From Streptomyces sp. B21-083 (lineage in GTDB: Bacteria; Actinomycetota; Actinomycetes; Streptomycetales; Streptomycetaceae), in the NCBI RefSeq assembly GCF_036898825.1, contig NZ_JARUND010000001.1, positions 2,046,001 to 2,110,000 of the forward strand: 64,000 nucleotides of DNA, read 5' to 3'. The position numbers and the translations under genes are program-made. The notes beneath the pieces were generated by a model. It made no database searches and had not been told where the DNA came from. It saw nothing but the letters and a program-made list of their open reading frames with translations. Of this stretch, positions 19,728 through 28,035 are shown in pieces; positions within the stretch are counted from its first letter, which is position 1; every line of letters starts with the position of its first letter.

Positions 19728-20063
19728 TTACCGATCGGCGACGGGCTCCCGTCGGTCGGCGACCGCCTCGGCCACGACCGACTCGGCCACCACGGGCTCG
19801 GCCCGGTCGGCCACGGGTTCAGCGGGGAAACCGCCGCTCACCTGCGAAGATCCCTCCCCCGCCGGCCCACTCGCCGCCCCGTCCCCCTTCAGCGCCTGCG
19901 CCTCGCTCTTGAGGATGCGCATCGAGCGGCCCAGGGCGCGTGCCGTGTCCGGCAGCTTCTTCGAGCCGAACAGCACGATGCACACGATGGCCACTACCAG
20001 CAGGTGCCAGGGTTCCAGTCCGTTCCGGAGCACAACCTCACCGCCCTTTCCTTCGTCAGACAT
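19728..20063 (-). CDS. TatA-like twin-arginine translocase subunit
   Basis: A 111-residue membrane protein, or 101 residues from the alternative GTG at 20033. It has the TatA/B plan: a short N-terminus, one helix (WHLLVVAIVCIVLF), the hinge FGSKKLPD and an amphipathic helix (TARALGRSMRILKSEAQAL). The tail contains acidic near-repeats of AEPV/AEAVADRREPVADR. The GTG start gives MLRNGLEPWHLL, placing the helix at the extreme N-terminus as usual for TatA, and keeps the inverted repeat at 20065-20088 outside the coding region, so it may be the true start. The divergent neighbour is an LCP gene. It would be a second TatA paralogue, as essential tat genes normally lie elsewhere. Confidence 0.82.
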   Translation of the reverse strand: MSDEGKGGEVVLRNGLEPWHLLVVAIVCIVLFGSKKLPDTARALGRSMRILKSEAQALKGDGAASGPAGEGSSQVSGGFPAEPVADRAEPVVAESVVAEAVADRREPVADR

Positions 20064-20064
20064 A

Positions 20065-20088
20065 ACAGTTGCCACTTTGCGCAACTGT
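20065..20088. promoter_or_regulatory. Inverted repeat between divergent tatA-like and LCP genes
   Basis: ACAGTTGC (20065-20072) and GCAACTGT (20081-20088) are perfect eight-base arms with an eight-base spacer. They lie in the very short interval between the two divergent genes, so a bound protein would affect both promoters. Confidence 0.5.
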
Positions 20089-20119
20089 ACAACCAGGGTG
20101 AGACGTGAGAAGGGCGCCG

Positions 20120-21628
20120 ATGACCAGCAGCACGAGCAGGCCTGCCGTACCCCCGCGACATCGGACCGCCGCGGGCACCCGGCGGCGGAAGCCGGGGCGG
20201 CGCGGACGGCTGGCACTGGCGATCTGTCTCTCGCTCCTGCTGCTCCTCGCGGCCGGCGCAGGGTGGGTCTATCTGAAGCTGGACGGTGACATCAAGACCT
20301 TCGACGCGGGCGGCATCGCGGACAACCGGCCGCCCGCGGGCTCGTCCAAGGGCGAGAACGTCCTGGTCATCGGCTCGGACGCGCGCAACGACGGCAACGC
20401 CGCGCTCGGCGGCGGCGACGTGAACGACATCGGGCGCTCCGACACCGCGTTCCTGCTGCACATCTACGCCGACCACAAGAACGCCGTCGCCGTCTCCATA
20501 CCCCGCGACACCCTGGTCACCATCCCGCCCTGCAAGCTGCCCGACGGCAAGTGGACGACCGCCCGGCAGGGCCAGATGTTCAACGAGGCCTACTCGGTCG
20601 GCGAGACCGCCAAGGGCAACCCCGCCTGCACGCAGAACACGGTGGAGAGCATCACCGGTCTGCGCGTCGACCACACCGTCGTCGTCGACTTCAAGGGCTT
20701 CGCCGCGCTGACCGACGTGGTGGGCGGGGTGAAGGTGTGCCTCCCCCAGAACGTGTACCAGCGTGATCTCAACCCCCACCTCGACGCCCGCGGCAAGCTG
20801 CTCTTCGACAAGGGCGAGCAGACGGTCTCGGGGCAGAAGGCGCTGGACTACGTCCGGATCCGGCACGGCATCGGCGACGGCTCCGACATAGGCCGTATCA
20901 AGCGCCAACAGGCTTTCGTGGCAAGCCTGTTGAAGGAGGTCAAGAGCAACGGTCTGAGCCCGACCAAGCTGCTCCCCCTCGCCGACGCGGCCACCAAGTC
21001 CCTGACCGTGGACCCCGGTCTCGGCTCCGCCGACAAGCTGATCTCCTTCGCGATGACGCTGAAGGACATCGACCTGCACAACACGAAGTTCGTCACCATC
21101 CCCTGGCGGTACGCGGGGGCACGCGTCGCGATCGTCGAACCGGACGCCAGTGACCTCTGGGCCGCGCTCAAGGCGGACCGCACCCTGGACGGCAAGGACG
21201 CGAGCGGCAAGAAGAAGGCCTCGCCGAGCGCCCGCCCCACGGCCGCCCCGACTCCCGTGTCCGGCAAGGGAATCACCGTCACCGTCTACAACGGCACCAC
21301 CGTCACCGGCCTGGCCGCGAGGGCCGCCGCCGAGCTGACCTCGGACGGTTTCACGGTCACCGGCACGGCGACCGCGAACAGCCAGGACCACGCGACGACG
21401 GTCATCGAGTACGGCCCGGGCCACAAGTCCGAGGCCCAGACCGCGGCCCGCGTCTTCCCGGGCGCGGCCATGCAGCCGGTGCCGGGGGCGGGGGTCAACG
21501 TGGTCGTCGGCCAGTCGTACAAGGGCGGTTCCACGGGCGCGCCGCAGCCCACCGCGATCCCGAAGGACGTCACCGAGGGAGCCCGCTCGGCGGACGACAA
21601 CCCCTGCTCGAACCTCACCTACGGCTGA
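20120..21628 (+). CDS. LytR-CpsA-Psr family cell-wall ligase with LytR_C domain
   Basis: A 502-residue membrane protein. A basic N-terminus and one helix (LALAICLSLLLLLAAGAGWVY) precede the extracytoplasmic LCP domain. Conserved motifs are VLVIGSDAR, GRSDTAFLLHI, VAVSIPRDTLV, FNEAYSVG, and DYVRIRHGIGDGSDIGRIKRQQ with the key arginines. A C-terminal LytR_C domain (GITVTVYNGTTVTGLAARAAAELTSDGFTV) ends the protein. LCP proteins transfer glycopolymers from lipid carriers to peptidoglycan. The start is either the ATG at 20120 (AGAAGGG upstream) or a GTG at 20105 (AGGGTGA upstream). The gene ends with a 14-base convergent overlap with the P-type ATPase gene. Confidence 0.92.
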   Translation: MTSSTSRPAVPPRHRTAAGTRRRKPGRRGRLALAICLSLLLLLAAGAGWVYLKLDGDIKTFDAGGIADNRPPAGSSKGENVLVIGSDARNDGNAALGGGDVNDIGRSDTAFLLHIYADHKNAVAVSIPRDTLVTIPPCKLPDGKWTTARQGQMFNEAYSVGETAKGNPACTQNTVESITGLRVDHTVVVDFKGFAALTDVVGGVKVCLPQNVYQRDLNPHLDARGKLLFDKGEQTVSGQKALDYVRIRHGIGDGSDIGRIKRQQAFVASLLKEVKSNGLSPTKLLPLADAATKSLTVDPGLGSADKLISFAMTLKDIDLHNTKFVTIPWRYAGARVAIVEPDASDLWAALKADRTLDGKDASGKKKASPSARPTAAPTPVSGKGITVTVYNGTTVTGLAARAAAELTSDGFTVTGTATANSQDHATTVIEYGPGHKSEAQTAARVFPGAAMQPVPGAGVNVVVGQSYKGGSTGAPQPTAIPKDVTEGARSADDNPCSNLTYG

Positions 21629-24137
21629 CCGGGGCGCCCTCGCCAGGAAACGGCCACCGCCGGGCGACGGCGAGGGCACACCCGTACAGCCCCAGCACGA
21701 CCACCAGCAGGGCGTAGTACGCCCTCGGGAGTCCCACCAGCCCCAGCGGCGGGCCGAGGGGGGACAGCGGCAGCAGTAGCCCGACGGCGGCTAGCCCGGC
21801 CGCCGCCCGCCCGACGGCTCCCCGGATCCGGCCGCCGCCGCCACGCAGAAGCAGCATCACCACGGCCTGGGTGAGGAGGTTCTCGGTGAACCAGGCCGAG
21901 TGGAAGACGGCCCGGTCGTCCAGGGCGTCGGGCCCGTGCAGGGCGAGGGCGAGCACGGCGAAGGTCGCGAGGTCGGTGACGGCGTTGAGCGCCCCGAAGC
22001 CGCCGAGGAAGCGGAGCAGGTCACGGGGGCGCGGAGCGGTCGGCCGGGCCAGGGTGCCGGGCGCGGGACGGTCGTAGGCGTACGCCAGTTGGGCCGCGTC
22101 GAAGCACAGGTTCTGGGCGAGGACCTGCGCCGGGAGCATGGGCAGGAAGGGCAGCAGGAGTCCGGCGGCGAGCATCGCGACGACGTTGCCGAGGTTCGAG
22201 GAGAGCGTGACGCGCAGATACGTGGCGATGTTGCCGCTGCTGTGCCGGCCGGCCGTGACGGCGTGGGCGACCGCGGCGAGGTCCTTCTCCCCGAGGACGA
22301 CGTCCGCGCTCTCGCGGGCCACGTCGACGGCGGTGCGCGGTGCGATCCCGACGTCGGCGGCGCCCAGCGCGGGCACGTCGTTCGTCCCGTCGCCGAGGAA
22401 GCCGACGGTGTGGCCGCCGGCCCGCAGCGCGGCGACGATCCGGGCCTTGTGGGCGGGGGCGCAGCGCGCGAAGACCGTCGTACGGCGGGCCAGGTCCGTC
22501 AGTTCGGTGTCGCCGAGGGCGACGGCGGTGTCCGCGTCCACGACCTCTCCGGGGTCGAGGCCCAGGTCGTGGCAGGCGCGGGCGGCCGTGCCCGGATGGT
22601 CGCCGGTGAGGATCTTCACGTCCACCCCGAGCGCGGCGAGGTCGCGCAGGGCCTCGGCGGCGGTGGGCGCGAGGTCGTCCCGCAGGGCGACGAAACCCCG
22701 GAAGGTCAGACCGCGTACGTCGGCCGGGGTCCATTCGCGGGTGCGCGCGGGCCGCTCGGCGGTGGCGACGGCGAGCAGGCGCAGTCCGCTCGCCGCCTGT
22801 CCGTCGGCTCGCGAGAGAAGCCGGGCCCGCTCGGCGGGGTCCAGCCCGCACCGTTCGACGACGTCCGCGACCGCGCCCTTGACGACGAGGACATGGGTCC
22901 CGAGTCGCCCCCGCACCACCGCCGTGGCCAGCCGCCGCACCGGGTCGAAGGGCAGCGCGGCCACCCCGTCGTACCGTTCCCCGACCGGTCCCGCCGCCGT
23001 CAGGAGGGCTTCGTCGAGGGCGTCCGGGGCGGGCGGTTCGGCGAGTTGGAGGGTCCACCAGGCGGCCGTGGCGGCCCAGTCGAGCACCTGCGGATCGTCT
23101 CGTCCGTCGGCGTCCGTGGACCGTTCGACGACCGGCTGGTCCCGGGTGAGGGTGCCGGTCTTGTCGAGGCACAGGACGTCGACCGCGCCCAGGTCGTGCA
23201 GCGCGGGCAGCCGTTTCACCACGACCCCGTGCGCCCGGGCCAGCCCCGACGCCGCACGGGCCAGACAGGTGCTGACGACGACCGGCAGCATCTCGGGCGT
23301 CAGTCCGACGGCCACCGCGACAGCGAACGGCAGCGTCTGAGGCCCCTGCCGGCGCAGCGCCCCGCTCGCCATCAGCACGAGCGGCGGGGCGAGCAGCATG
23401 AACCGGATCAGCACCCAGGAGATCCCGTGCAACGACCGGTCGAAGGCACTCTTGTCCCGCGCCGCGGCCGTCCTGTGCGCGCCCGCGAAGTGGGTCCGCG
23501 CCCCCGTGGCCACCACCACGGCGGTGGCGGTTCCGGAGGCGACGGCGCTGCCCTGGAAGCACAGCTCCGGCCGCGCGAACACACCCCGGTCCCCCGCGCC
23601 CGGCCGTACGGCCTTCGCGACCGGTGCCGACTCGCCCGTCAGCGGCGCCTGGTGCACGGTCAGCCCGGTCGCGCGCAGCAGCCGTACGTCCGCCGGGACC
23701 AGGTCACCGGCTCCGAGCCGGATCACGTCGCCCGGCACGAGTTCGGCGACCGGGATCTCCCGGGCGAGCGGCGGCCCGCCCCCCTGGGGCTTTCGCAGGA
23801 CCGTCGCGGTACCTGCGACCAGCTCGCGCAGCCCACTGAGGAAACGTTCCGCCTGATGTTCTCCCGAGGCGCGCAGCACACAGCTGACCGCGACCAGGGA
23901 GAGGATCACCGCGGCCGTCCCCCAGGCCGTGACGGCGGCGGAGACGAGCCCGAGACAGAGCAGTACGGCGGTGAAGGGGTCGCGCAGACTCCGTACGAAC
24001 CGGACGGACCAACGGACCGGCCTGGCAGCCGGAACGAGGTTCTCCCCGACGGCCGCCGACCGTGCCTCGGCCTCGGTGTCGGTCAGAGCGCGCGGGAAAC
24101 TCTCGAGCCGGTGCGGCGTCCGGAGCTCAGACTCCAC
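21615..24137 (-). CDS. P-type ATPase, MgtA-like cation transporter
   Basis: An 840-residue membrane ATPase of P3B (Mg-transport) type. In order: N-terminal cation_ATPase_N region, two helices, actuator domain with the LTGES dephosphorylation loop (HQAPLTGESAPV), two helices, phosphorylation motif DKTGT (VLCLDKTGTLTRDQ), KGA nucleotide site (VVKGAVADV), LTGDHPGTA, and hinge GDGTNDVPAL. The C-terminal transmembrane bundle has the family-typical NLGNVVAMLAAGLLLPFLPMLPAQVLAQNLCFD. The GTG at 24137 overlaps the ArsR stop by 11 bases, so expression is coupled to that regulator. The transported ion, probably Mg2+ or another divalent cation, is inferred. Convergent with the LCP gene. Confidence 0.9.
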   Translation of the reverse strand: MESELRTPHRLESFPRALTDTEAEARSAAVGENLVPAARPVRWSVRFVRSLRDPFTAVLLCLGLVSAAVTAWGTAAVILSLVAVSCVLRASGEHQAERFLSGLRELVAGTATVLRKPQGGGPPLAREIPVAELVPGDVIRLGAGDLVPADVRLLRATGLTVHQAPLTGESAPVAKAVRPGAGDRGVFARPELCFQGSAVASGTATAVVVATGARTHFAGAHRTAAARDKSAFDRSLHGISWVLIRFMLLAPPLVLMASGALRRQGPQTLPFAVAVAVGLTPEMLPVVVSTCLARAASGLARAHGVVVKRLPALHDLGAVDVLCLDKTGTLTRDQPVVERSTDADGRDDPQVLDWAATAAWWTLQLAEPPAPDALDEALLTAAGPVGERYDGVAALPFDPVRRLATAVVRGRLGTHVLVVKGAVADVVERCGLDPAERARLLSRADGQAASGLRLLAVATAERPARTREWTPADVRGLTFRGFVALRDDLAPTAAEALRDLAALGVDVKILTGDHPGTAARACHDLGLDPGEVVDADTAVALGDTELTDLARRTTVFARCAPAHKARIVAALRAGGHTVGFLGDGTNDVPALGAADVGIAPRTAVDVARESADVVLGEKDLAAVAHAVTAGRHSSGNIATYLRVTLSSNLGNVVAMLAAGLLLPFLPMLPAQVLAQNLCFDAAQLAYAYDRPAPGTLARPTAPRPRDLLRFLGGFGALNAVTDLATFAVLALALHGPDALDDRAVFHSAWFTENLLTQAVVMLLLRGGGGRIRGAVGRAAAGLAAVGLLLPLSPLGPPLGLVGLPRAYYALLVVVLGLYGCALAVARRWPFPGEGAPVSRR

Positions 24138-24483
24138 GGAGGTGCCGTACGGGGGTGCCCTCGGCCCGGTCGGTCAGCCGCCCGACCAGCAGCCGTACGA
24201 CGGTGACGATGTCCGGGTCGTCGACGAGGTACACCTGCCGGCGCCCTTCGCGTCTGGACCGTACGAGCCCGGCGAGTCTCAGCTTGGTGAGGTGCTGGCT
24301 CACGGCGGGCAGCGCGCCGCCGACCCGCTCGGCGAGCCCCGTCACATCGCTCTCGCCCTGCGCGAGCGCCCACATGATGTGCAGCCGCGCGGGCGAGGCG
24401 AGCAGCCCGAAGGCACCGGCGGCCTCCGCCAGCACCTCGGCGGACGGATCGTCGGAACCTGTGTTGCCCGTACCTGTCACCAC
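24127..24483 (-). CDS. ArsR-family winged-helix repressor
   Basis: A 118-residue regulator with the ArsR winged helix: FGLLASPARLHIMWALAQGESDVTGLAERVGGALPAVSQHLTKLRLAGLVRSRREGRRQVYLVDDP. It precedes and overlaps the P-type ATPase gene by 11 bases and presumably controls it. The protein has no cysteine, so the alpha-3 CxC site is absent. The C-terminal helix reads DPDIVTVVRLLVGRL without the His of the alpha-5 site, so the signal is not an ArsB/SmtB-type soft-metal site. It lies nine bases after the LacI gene, so read-through from the galactoside regulator is possible. Confidence 0.87.
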   Translation of the reverse strand: MVTGTGNTGSDDPSAEVLAEAAGAFGLLASPARLHIMWALAQGESDVTGLAERVGGALPAVSQHLTKLRLAGLVRSRREGRRQVYLVDDPDIVTVVRLLVGRLTDRAEGTPVRHLRGV

Positions 24484-24492
24484 CGCGCCAGT

Positions 24493-25569
24493 TTAGGCGG
24501 GTGCGGGGCCCGTGCTGCGTCGCACGATGAGGTGGGCGGGGATGACGGAGACCACCGCGCCGAAGTCCGTGCCCGGCGCCTGCCCGCCGTCGATCCGCGC
24601 GAGGAGCAGCCTCAGCGACCGGGTGCCGATCTCCTGGAAGTCGGTGCGGATGGTGGTGAGCGGGGGCAAAAGATGGGCGGCTTCCGGGATGTCGTCGTAG
24701 CCGACGACGCTGACGTCGTCCGGGACCCGGCGGCCGGCCTCGTGGAAGGCGCGCAGCGCGCCGAGCGCCATCTGGTCGTTGGAGGCGAAGACGGCGGTGA
24801 CGTCCGGATCGCGGGCGAGCCGCCGGCCCAGTTCGTACCCGGAGTCCGCGCTCCAGTCGCCGACGAGCGGCTCGGGCACCTCGGCCCCGGCCTTCTCCAG
24901 GGTCTCGCGCCAACTCGCGGCCCGGCGTTCCGCGGACGTCCAGCCGGCCGGTCCTGCGATGTGCCGGACCGTACGGTGGCCCAGTCCCAGCAGGTGTCCG
25001 GTGGCCAGGAGTGCCCCGCCCCGGGAGTCGGCGGTGACCATGGGGGTGTCGTCGCCGAGGGCGTTGTCCATCACGACGAGGGGGATGTCGAGGTGGGCCT
25101 CGGCGAGCGCCCTGCCGACGCGCCACTGCGGGGCGATGGCGATGACCCCGTCGGCGCCCTCCGCCGACAGCCGGTCCACGGCCTGGACGACGGTGTCCCG
25201 GTCGGCGGTGTCGAGGGCGATGGAACTGACCAGGTAACCCGCGTCCTGGGCGGCGGTGTTGATCGCGGTGAGCGTGGAGGCGGGCCCGTAGCGGGCCGCG
25301 TCGAAGGAGATCACTCCGAGCATCCGGGTCCGCCCGCTGGCCAGTGACCGCGCGCTGCGGCTCGGCCGGTAGCCGAGCGACCGCATGGCCTCCAGCACCG
25401 ACTCGCGGGTCTCGGCCCGTACGGCCGGGTTGTCGTTGAGTACCCGTGACACGGTCTGCTTGGAGACACCGGCGAGCCGTGCCACGTCGTCCATCACCGG
25501 CCGGGTGCCCGCGAAGTTACGTCGGCTGCGTCCCTTGGGAGCGGCGCCGCCACCGGCACTTCGGGTCAT
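24493..25569 (-). CDS. LacI-family repressor of the GH35 galactoside locus
   Basis: A 358-residue LacI/GalR protein. The N-terminal HTH and hinge are clear (MDDVARLAGVSKQTVSRVLNDNPAVRAETRESVLEAMRSLGYRPSRSARSLASGRT). The periplasmic-binding-protein-like effector domain follows, with the conserved FASNDQMALGALRAFHEAGRRVPDDVSVVGYDD block. The ATG at 25569 lacks a strong ribosome site; the Met of MDDVARLAG about 25 codons later is an alternative. It lies downstream of two GH35 genes and an MFS gene on the same strand but is separated by a terminator. The perfect palindrome at 31306-31325 is its likely operator, with a galactoside as inducer (inferred). Confidence 0.9.
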   Translation of the reverse strand: MTRSAGGGAAPKGRSRRNFAGTRPVMDDVARLAGVSKQTVSRVLNDNPAVRAETRESVLEAMRSLGYRPSRSARSLASGRTRMLGVISFDAARYGPASTLTAINTAAQDAGYLVSSIALDTADRDTVVQAVDRLSAEGADGVIAIAPQWRVGRALAEAHLDIPLVVMDNALGDDTPMVTADSRGGALLATGHLLGLGHRTVRHIAGPAGWTSAERRAASWRETLEKAGAEVPEPLVGDWSADSGYELGRRLARDPDVTAVFASNDQMALGALRAFHEAGRRVPDDVSVVGYDDIPEAAHLLPPLTTIRTDFQEIGTRSLRLLLARIDGGQAPGTDFGAVVSVIPAHLIVRRSTGPAPA

Positions 25570-25608
25570 GGGGGTCGCATCCTTCGGCTTCGTCGCGCGG
25601 CGGTCGTG

Positions 25609-25648
25609 CCCCGCCCGGCTGGCCCACAGGATAGGCCGCCGGGCGGGG
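25609..25648 (-). terminator. Terminator after GH35 operon
   Basis: CCCCGCCCGG (25609-25618) pairs with CCGGGCGGGG (25639-25648), with an inner GGCC/GGCC stem. It lies just downstream of the second GH35 stop and before the LacI gene. Confidence 0.65.
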
Positions 25649-25665
25649 GTGACCACCGAAAGGCC

Positions 25666-28035
25666 CTACCCCGCGACCACGTGAGTCCGGACCGTGACCC
25701 ACTCGGCCCGAGCGACCGAGGCCTCCCCCACCGGCACGGGCACCGGCAGGTACACGGGTGGGTCGGCCGGGAACGGCAGCACCCGCACCCGCAGCCCGCC
25801 GCCTGCGCGCAGCGCGTCGTCCGGCAGCCGGTCGAGGCCGATCTCCCAGACCCGCCCGGAGAAGTACTGGTCGGCGACCAGTGTGTCCCCCGCATACGCG
25901 CGGGCGACGTCTCCGCTCCAGTGGACGCGCAACAGCGTTCCGGTGCGCGGGAGTTCGTCCGGTACGTCGATGAGGTACTCGGCGGCGGACGTGTCGAAGT
26001 ACGTGTCGGCGGGGGCGCTGGCCCGGTCCAGTACGCCGGTGACGGTGTCGGGGGCGGGTCCGGCGGGCCGGACCAGGGACACGTCGAGGGTGCCGGAGGC
26101 GCCGCCGGTGGGGAGCGTGTAGCGGGTGAACACCCCGTCGGCGGCGACGGCCAGGTGCTCGCCGGGGGGCCGCTCGGGTGCGGGCAGCACGGCGAGCGAG
26201 GTCTCCGCCGCCGGACTGTGCACCCGTACCTCGCCGGCCGGCTCGTCGAAGACGACCCCGCCGCCGTCACCGCACAGCAACAGCCGCTCGGCGCCCCAGG
26301 CGGTGCCCCGGTAGGCGGTACGGGCGGTCGCCGCGTCCAGCACCAGCAGGCCGACCTGTCCGCCGTCGGGCGTCCCTACCTCGACGAGCGCGTCCGTACC
26401 GGGCCGCAGCCCGGTGACGAGGAAGCGTCCGTCGGCGGACACGACCTTCCCCATGGGGGTGTGCACATACCTCAACGTGCCGATGTCCAGAGCCAGTTCG
26501 ACGGGAATCCCGTCCGTGGCGGCCAGCACCAGGACGGTACGTCCGCCGACGTCCACCGTGCACACCGGCTGGGCGGTGGCCCAGTCGAGCCGGAGCCCTG
26601 CCACGTCGAGGCGTAACGGCCAGCAGAAGTACGCACCCTGAGGAACCGTCACTGGCGCGCCGGGAAAGGTCAGTTCGGGTCCGCCCGGGAGGGCGACGGT
26701 GAACGACGTGTCCGGGTGGTCCGGCAACGGCTCGTGCGGCTGGTGGTTGTTGACGAAGAGGAAGCCGGAGTGACCGTCGCTCCGGACGGCCCACCGCAGG
26801 GTGTCCCGGTCACCCTGCCCGGCCGGCCGGCGCTCGGGCAGCACGGACTCCATGGGTGCGACACGCTCACCGAAGTCCGCCAACAGCAGGTGCTGTAGGC
26901 GCAGTTCGTCGTACGAGGGCCGGTACTGCCCGTACTCGCCGAGCGGCGCCTGGAAGTCGTACGTCAAGGCGGGCAGGTCGTTGGGGTAGCCGGTGGCGTG
27001 GGACTCCTGGAGGGTGGTCAGCTCGCCCGCCGGGTTGGTGCCGCCGTGGAACATGTAGTAGCCCTGCCAGACCGAGCCGCACCCGATCTTCGTGAGCCCG
27101 AGCGCGCCGACGTCGGCGGCGTCGACACGGGGTCGGCGGTGGTAGGCCACGGCCATTCCGTCGCCCAACTCGCAGGTGGCCCAAGGGAAGCGGTCGGTCG
27201 GGGCCGGTTCGCCGCCCCGCACGTGGGTCGGTCGCAGGTCGGCGCCGATGCCCTCGTCGTCGCGCTGGTGGGTGAAGAAGAAGTGCTTGCGGCAGGTGTC
27301 GGGCCAGCCGCCGTCCCACTCGGTCCAGAAGGTCTCGGGGTAGCCGCCGAACAGCGGAAGCAGTTCGTCGGGCGGGAGTTGGACGCCGCCCCAGGCCGTC
27401 GAGGTCCAGAGCGGGGCGCTCAGCCCGGCTTCCTGCGCCATCCGCTTCAGGGTGAGGAGATGGCCGGGCCGGTCGTACAGCTCGTTCTCGATCTGGATGG
27501 CGACGATCGGGCCGCCGTGCGCCCGGTCGAGCCCCTTCAGCTGCTCGCCGATCGCGGTGAACCAGCCGTGTACGGCTTCCAGGTAGGCGGGGTCGTCGGT
27601 GCGGGGTGCGGGGGTGCGGGTGAGCAGCCAGTCGGGCAGCCCGCCGTTGCGTACCTCGGCGTGGCTCCAGGGCCCGACGCGCGGGATGAAGTCCAGGCCG
27701 TGGCGGGCGCAGAGTTCGACGAAGCGACGCAGGTCGCGGTCTCCGTCGAAGCGGATGTGGCCCTCGGTCTCCTCGTGGTGGATCCAGATGAGGTAACTGG
27801 CGACGGCCGTCACTCCGGCCGCCTTCATCTTCAGCAGCTCCTCCTCCCACTCCGCGGCCGGGTAGCGCGTGTAGTGGAACTCGCCGGAGACGGGGAACCA
27901 GGGGCGTCCGCCACGGGTGAACCAGCGGCTGGTCACCCCGATCGGGTCGGCGACTCCCGGTGCGTCGGAGAAGGGGAGATGGCCGGTGAGCGGGGGTTCG
28001 GCGGTCGCGGGGACCCGGAGGGAGTGGTGGGTCAT
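25666..28035 (-). CDS. GH35 beta-galactosidase-like glycoside hydrolase, TTA codon
   Basis: A 789-residue retaining glycosidase without signal peptide, so probably cytoplasmic. The TIM barrel carries GEFHYTRYPAAEWEEELLKMKAAGVTAVASYLIWIHHE, the acid/base Glu in IVAIQIENELYD and the likely nucleophile Glu in ATCELGDGM. FHGGTNPAGELTTLQES is typical of GH35. A C-terminal beta-rich region with jelly-roll-like segments completes the protein. It is translationally coupled to the preceding GH35 gene (ATGA overlap at 28032-28035). Codon 474 is TTA (26614-26616), which predicts poor translation until bldA tRNA appears, unusual for a sugar-utilisation enzyme. The substrate may be a plant or bacterial galactoside. 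Confidence 0.9.
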   Translation of the reverse strand: MTHHSLRVPATAEPPLTGHLPFSDAPGVADPIGVTSRWFTRGGRPWFPVSGEFHYTRYPAAEWEEELLKMKAAGVTAVASYLIWIHHEETEGHIRFDGDRDLRRFVELCARHGLDFIPRVGPWSHAEVRNGGLPDWLLTRTPAPRTDDPAYLEAVHGWFTAIGEQLKGLDRAHGGPIVAIQIENELYDRPGHLLTLKRMAQEAGLSAPLWTSTAWGGVQLPPDELLPLFGGYPETFWTEWDGGWPDTCRKHFFFTHQRDDEGIGADLRPTHVRGGEPAPTDRFPWATCELGDGMAVAYHRRPRVDAADVGALGLTKIGCGSVWQGYYMFHGGTNPAGELTTLQESHATGYPNDLPALTYDFQAPLGEYGQYRPSYDELRLQHLLLADFGERVAPMESVLPERRPAGQGDRDTLRWAVRSDGHSGFLFVNNHQPHEPLPDHPDTSFTVALPGGPELTFPGAPVTVPQGAYFCWPLRLDVAGLRLDWATAQPVCTVDVGGRTVLVLAATDGIPVELALDIGTLRYVHTPMGKVVSADGRFLVTGLRPGTDALVEVGTPDGGQVGLLVLDAATARTAYRGTAWGAERLLLCGDGGGVVFDEPAGEVRVHSPAAETSLAVLPAPERPPGEHLAVAADGVFTRYTLPTGGASGTLDVSLVRPAGPAPDTVTGVLDRASAPADTYFDTSAAEYLIDVPDELPRTGTLLRVHWSGDVARAYAGDTLVADQYFSGRVWEIGLDRLPDDALRAGGGLRVRVLPFPADPPVYLPVPVPVGEASVARAEWVTVRTHVVAG

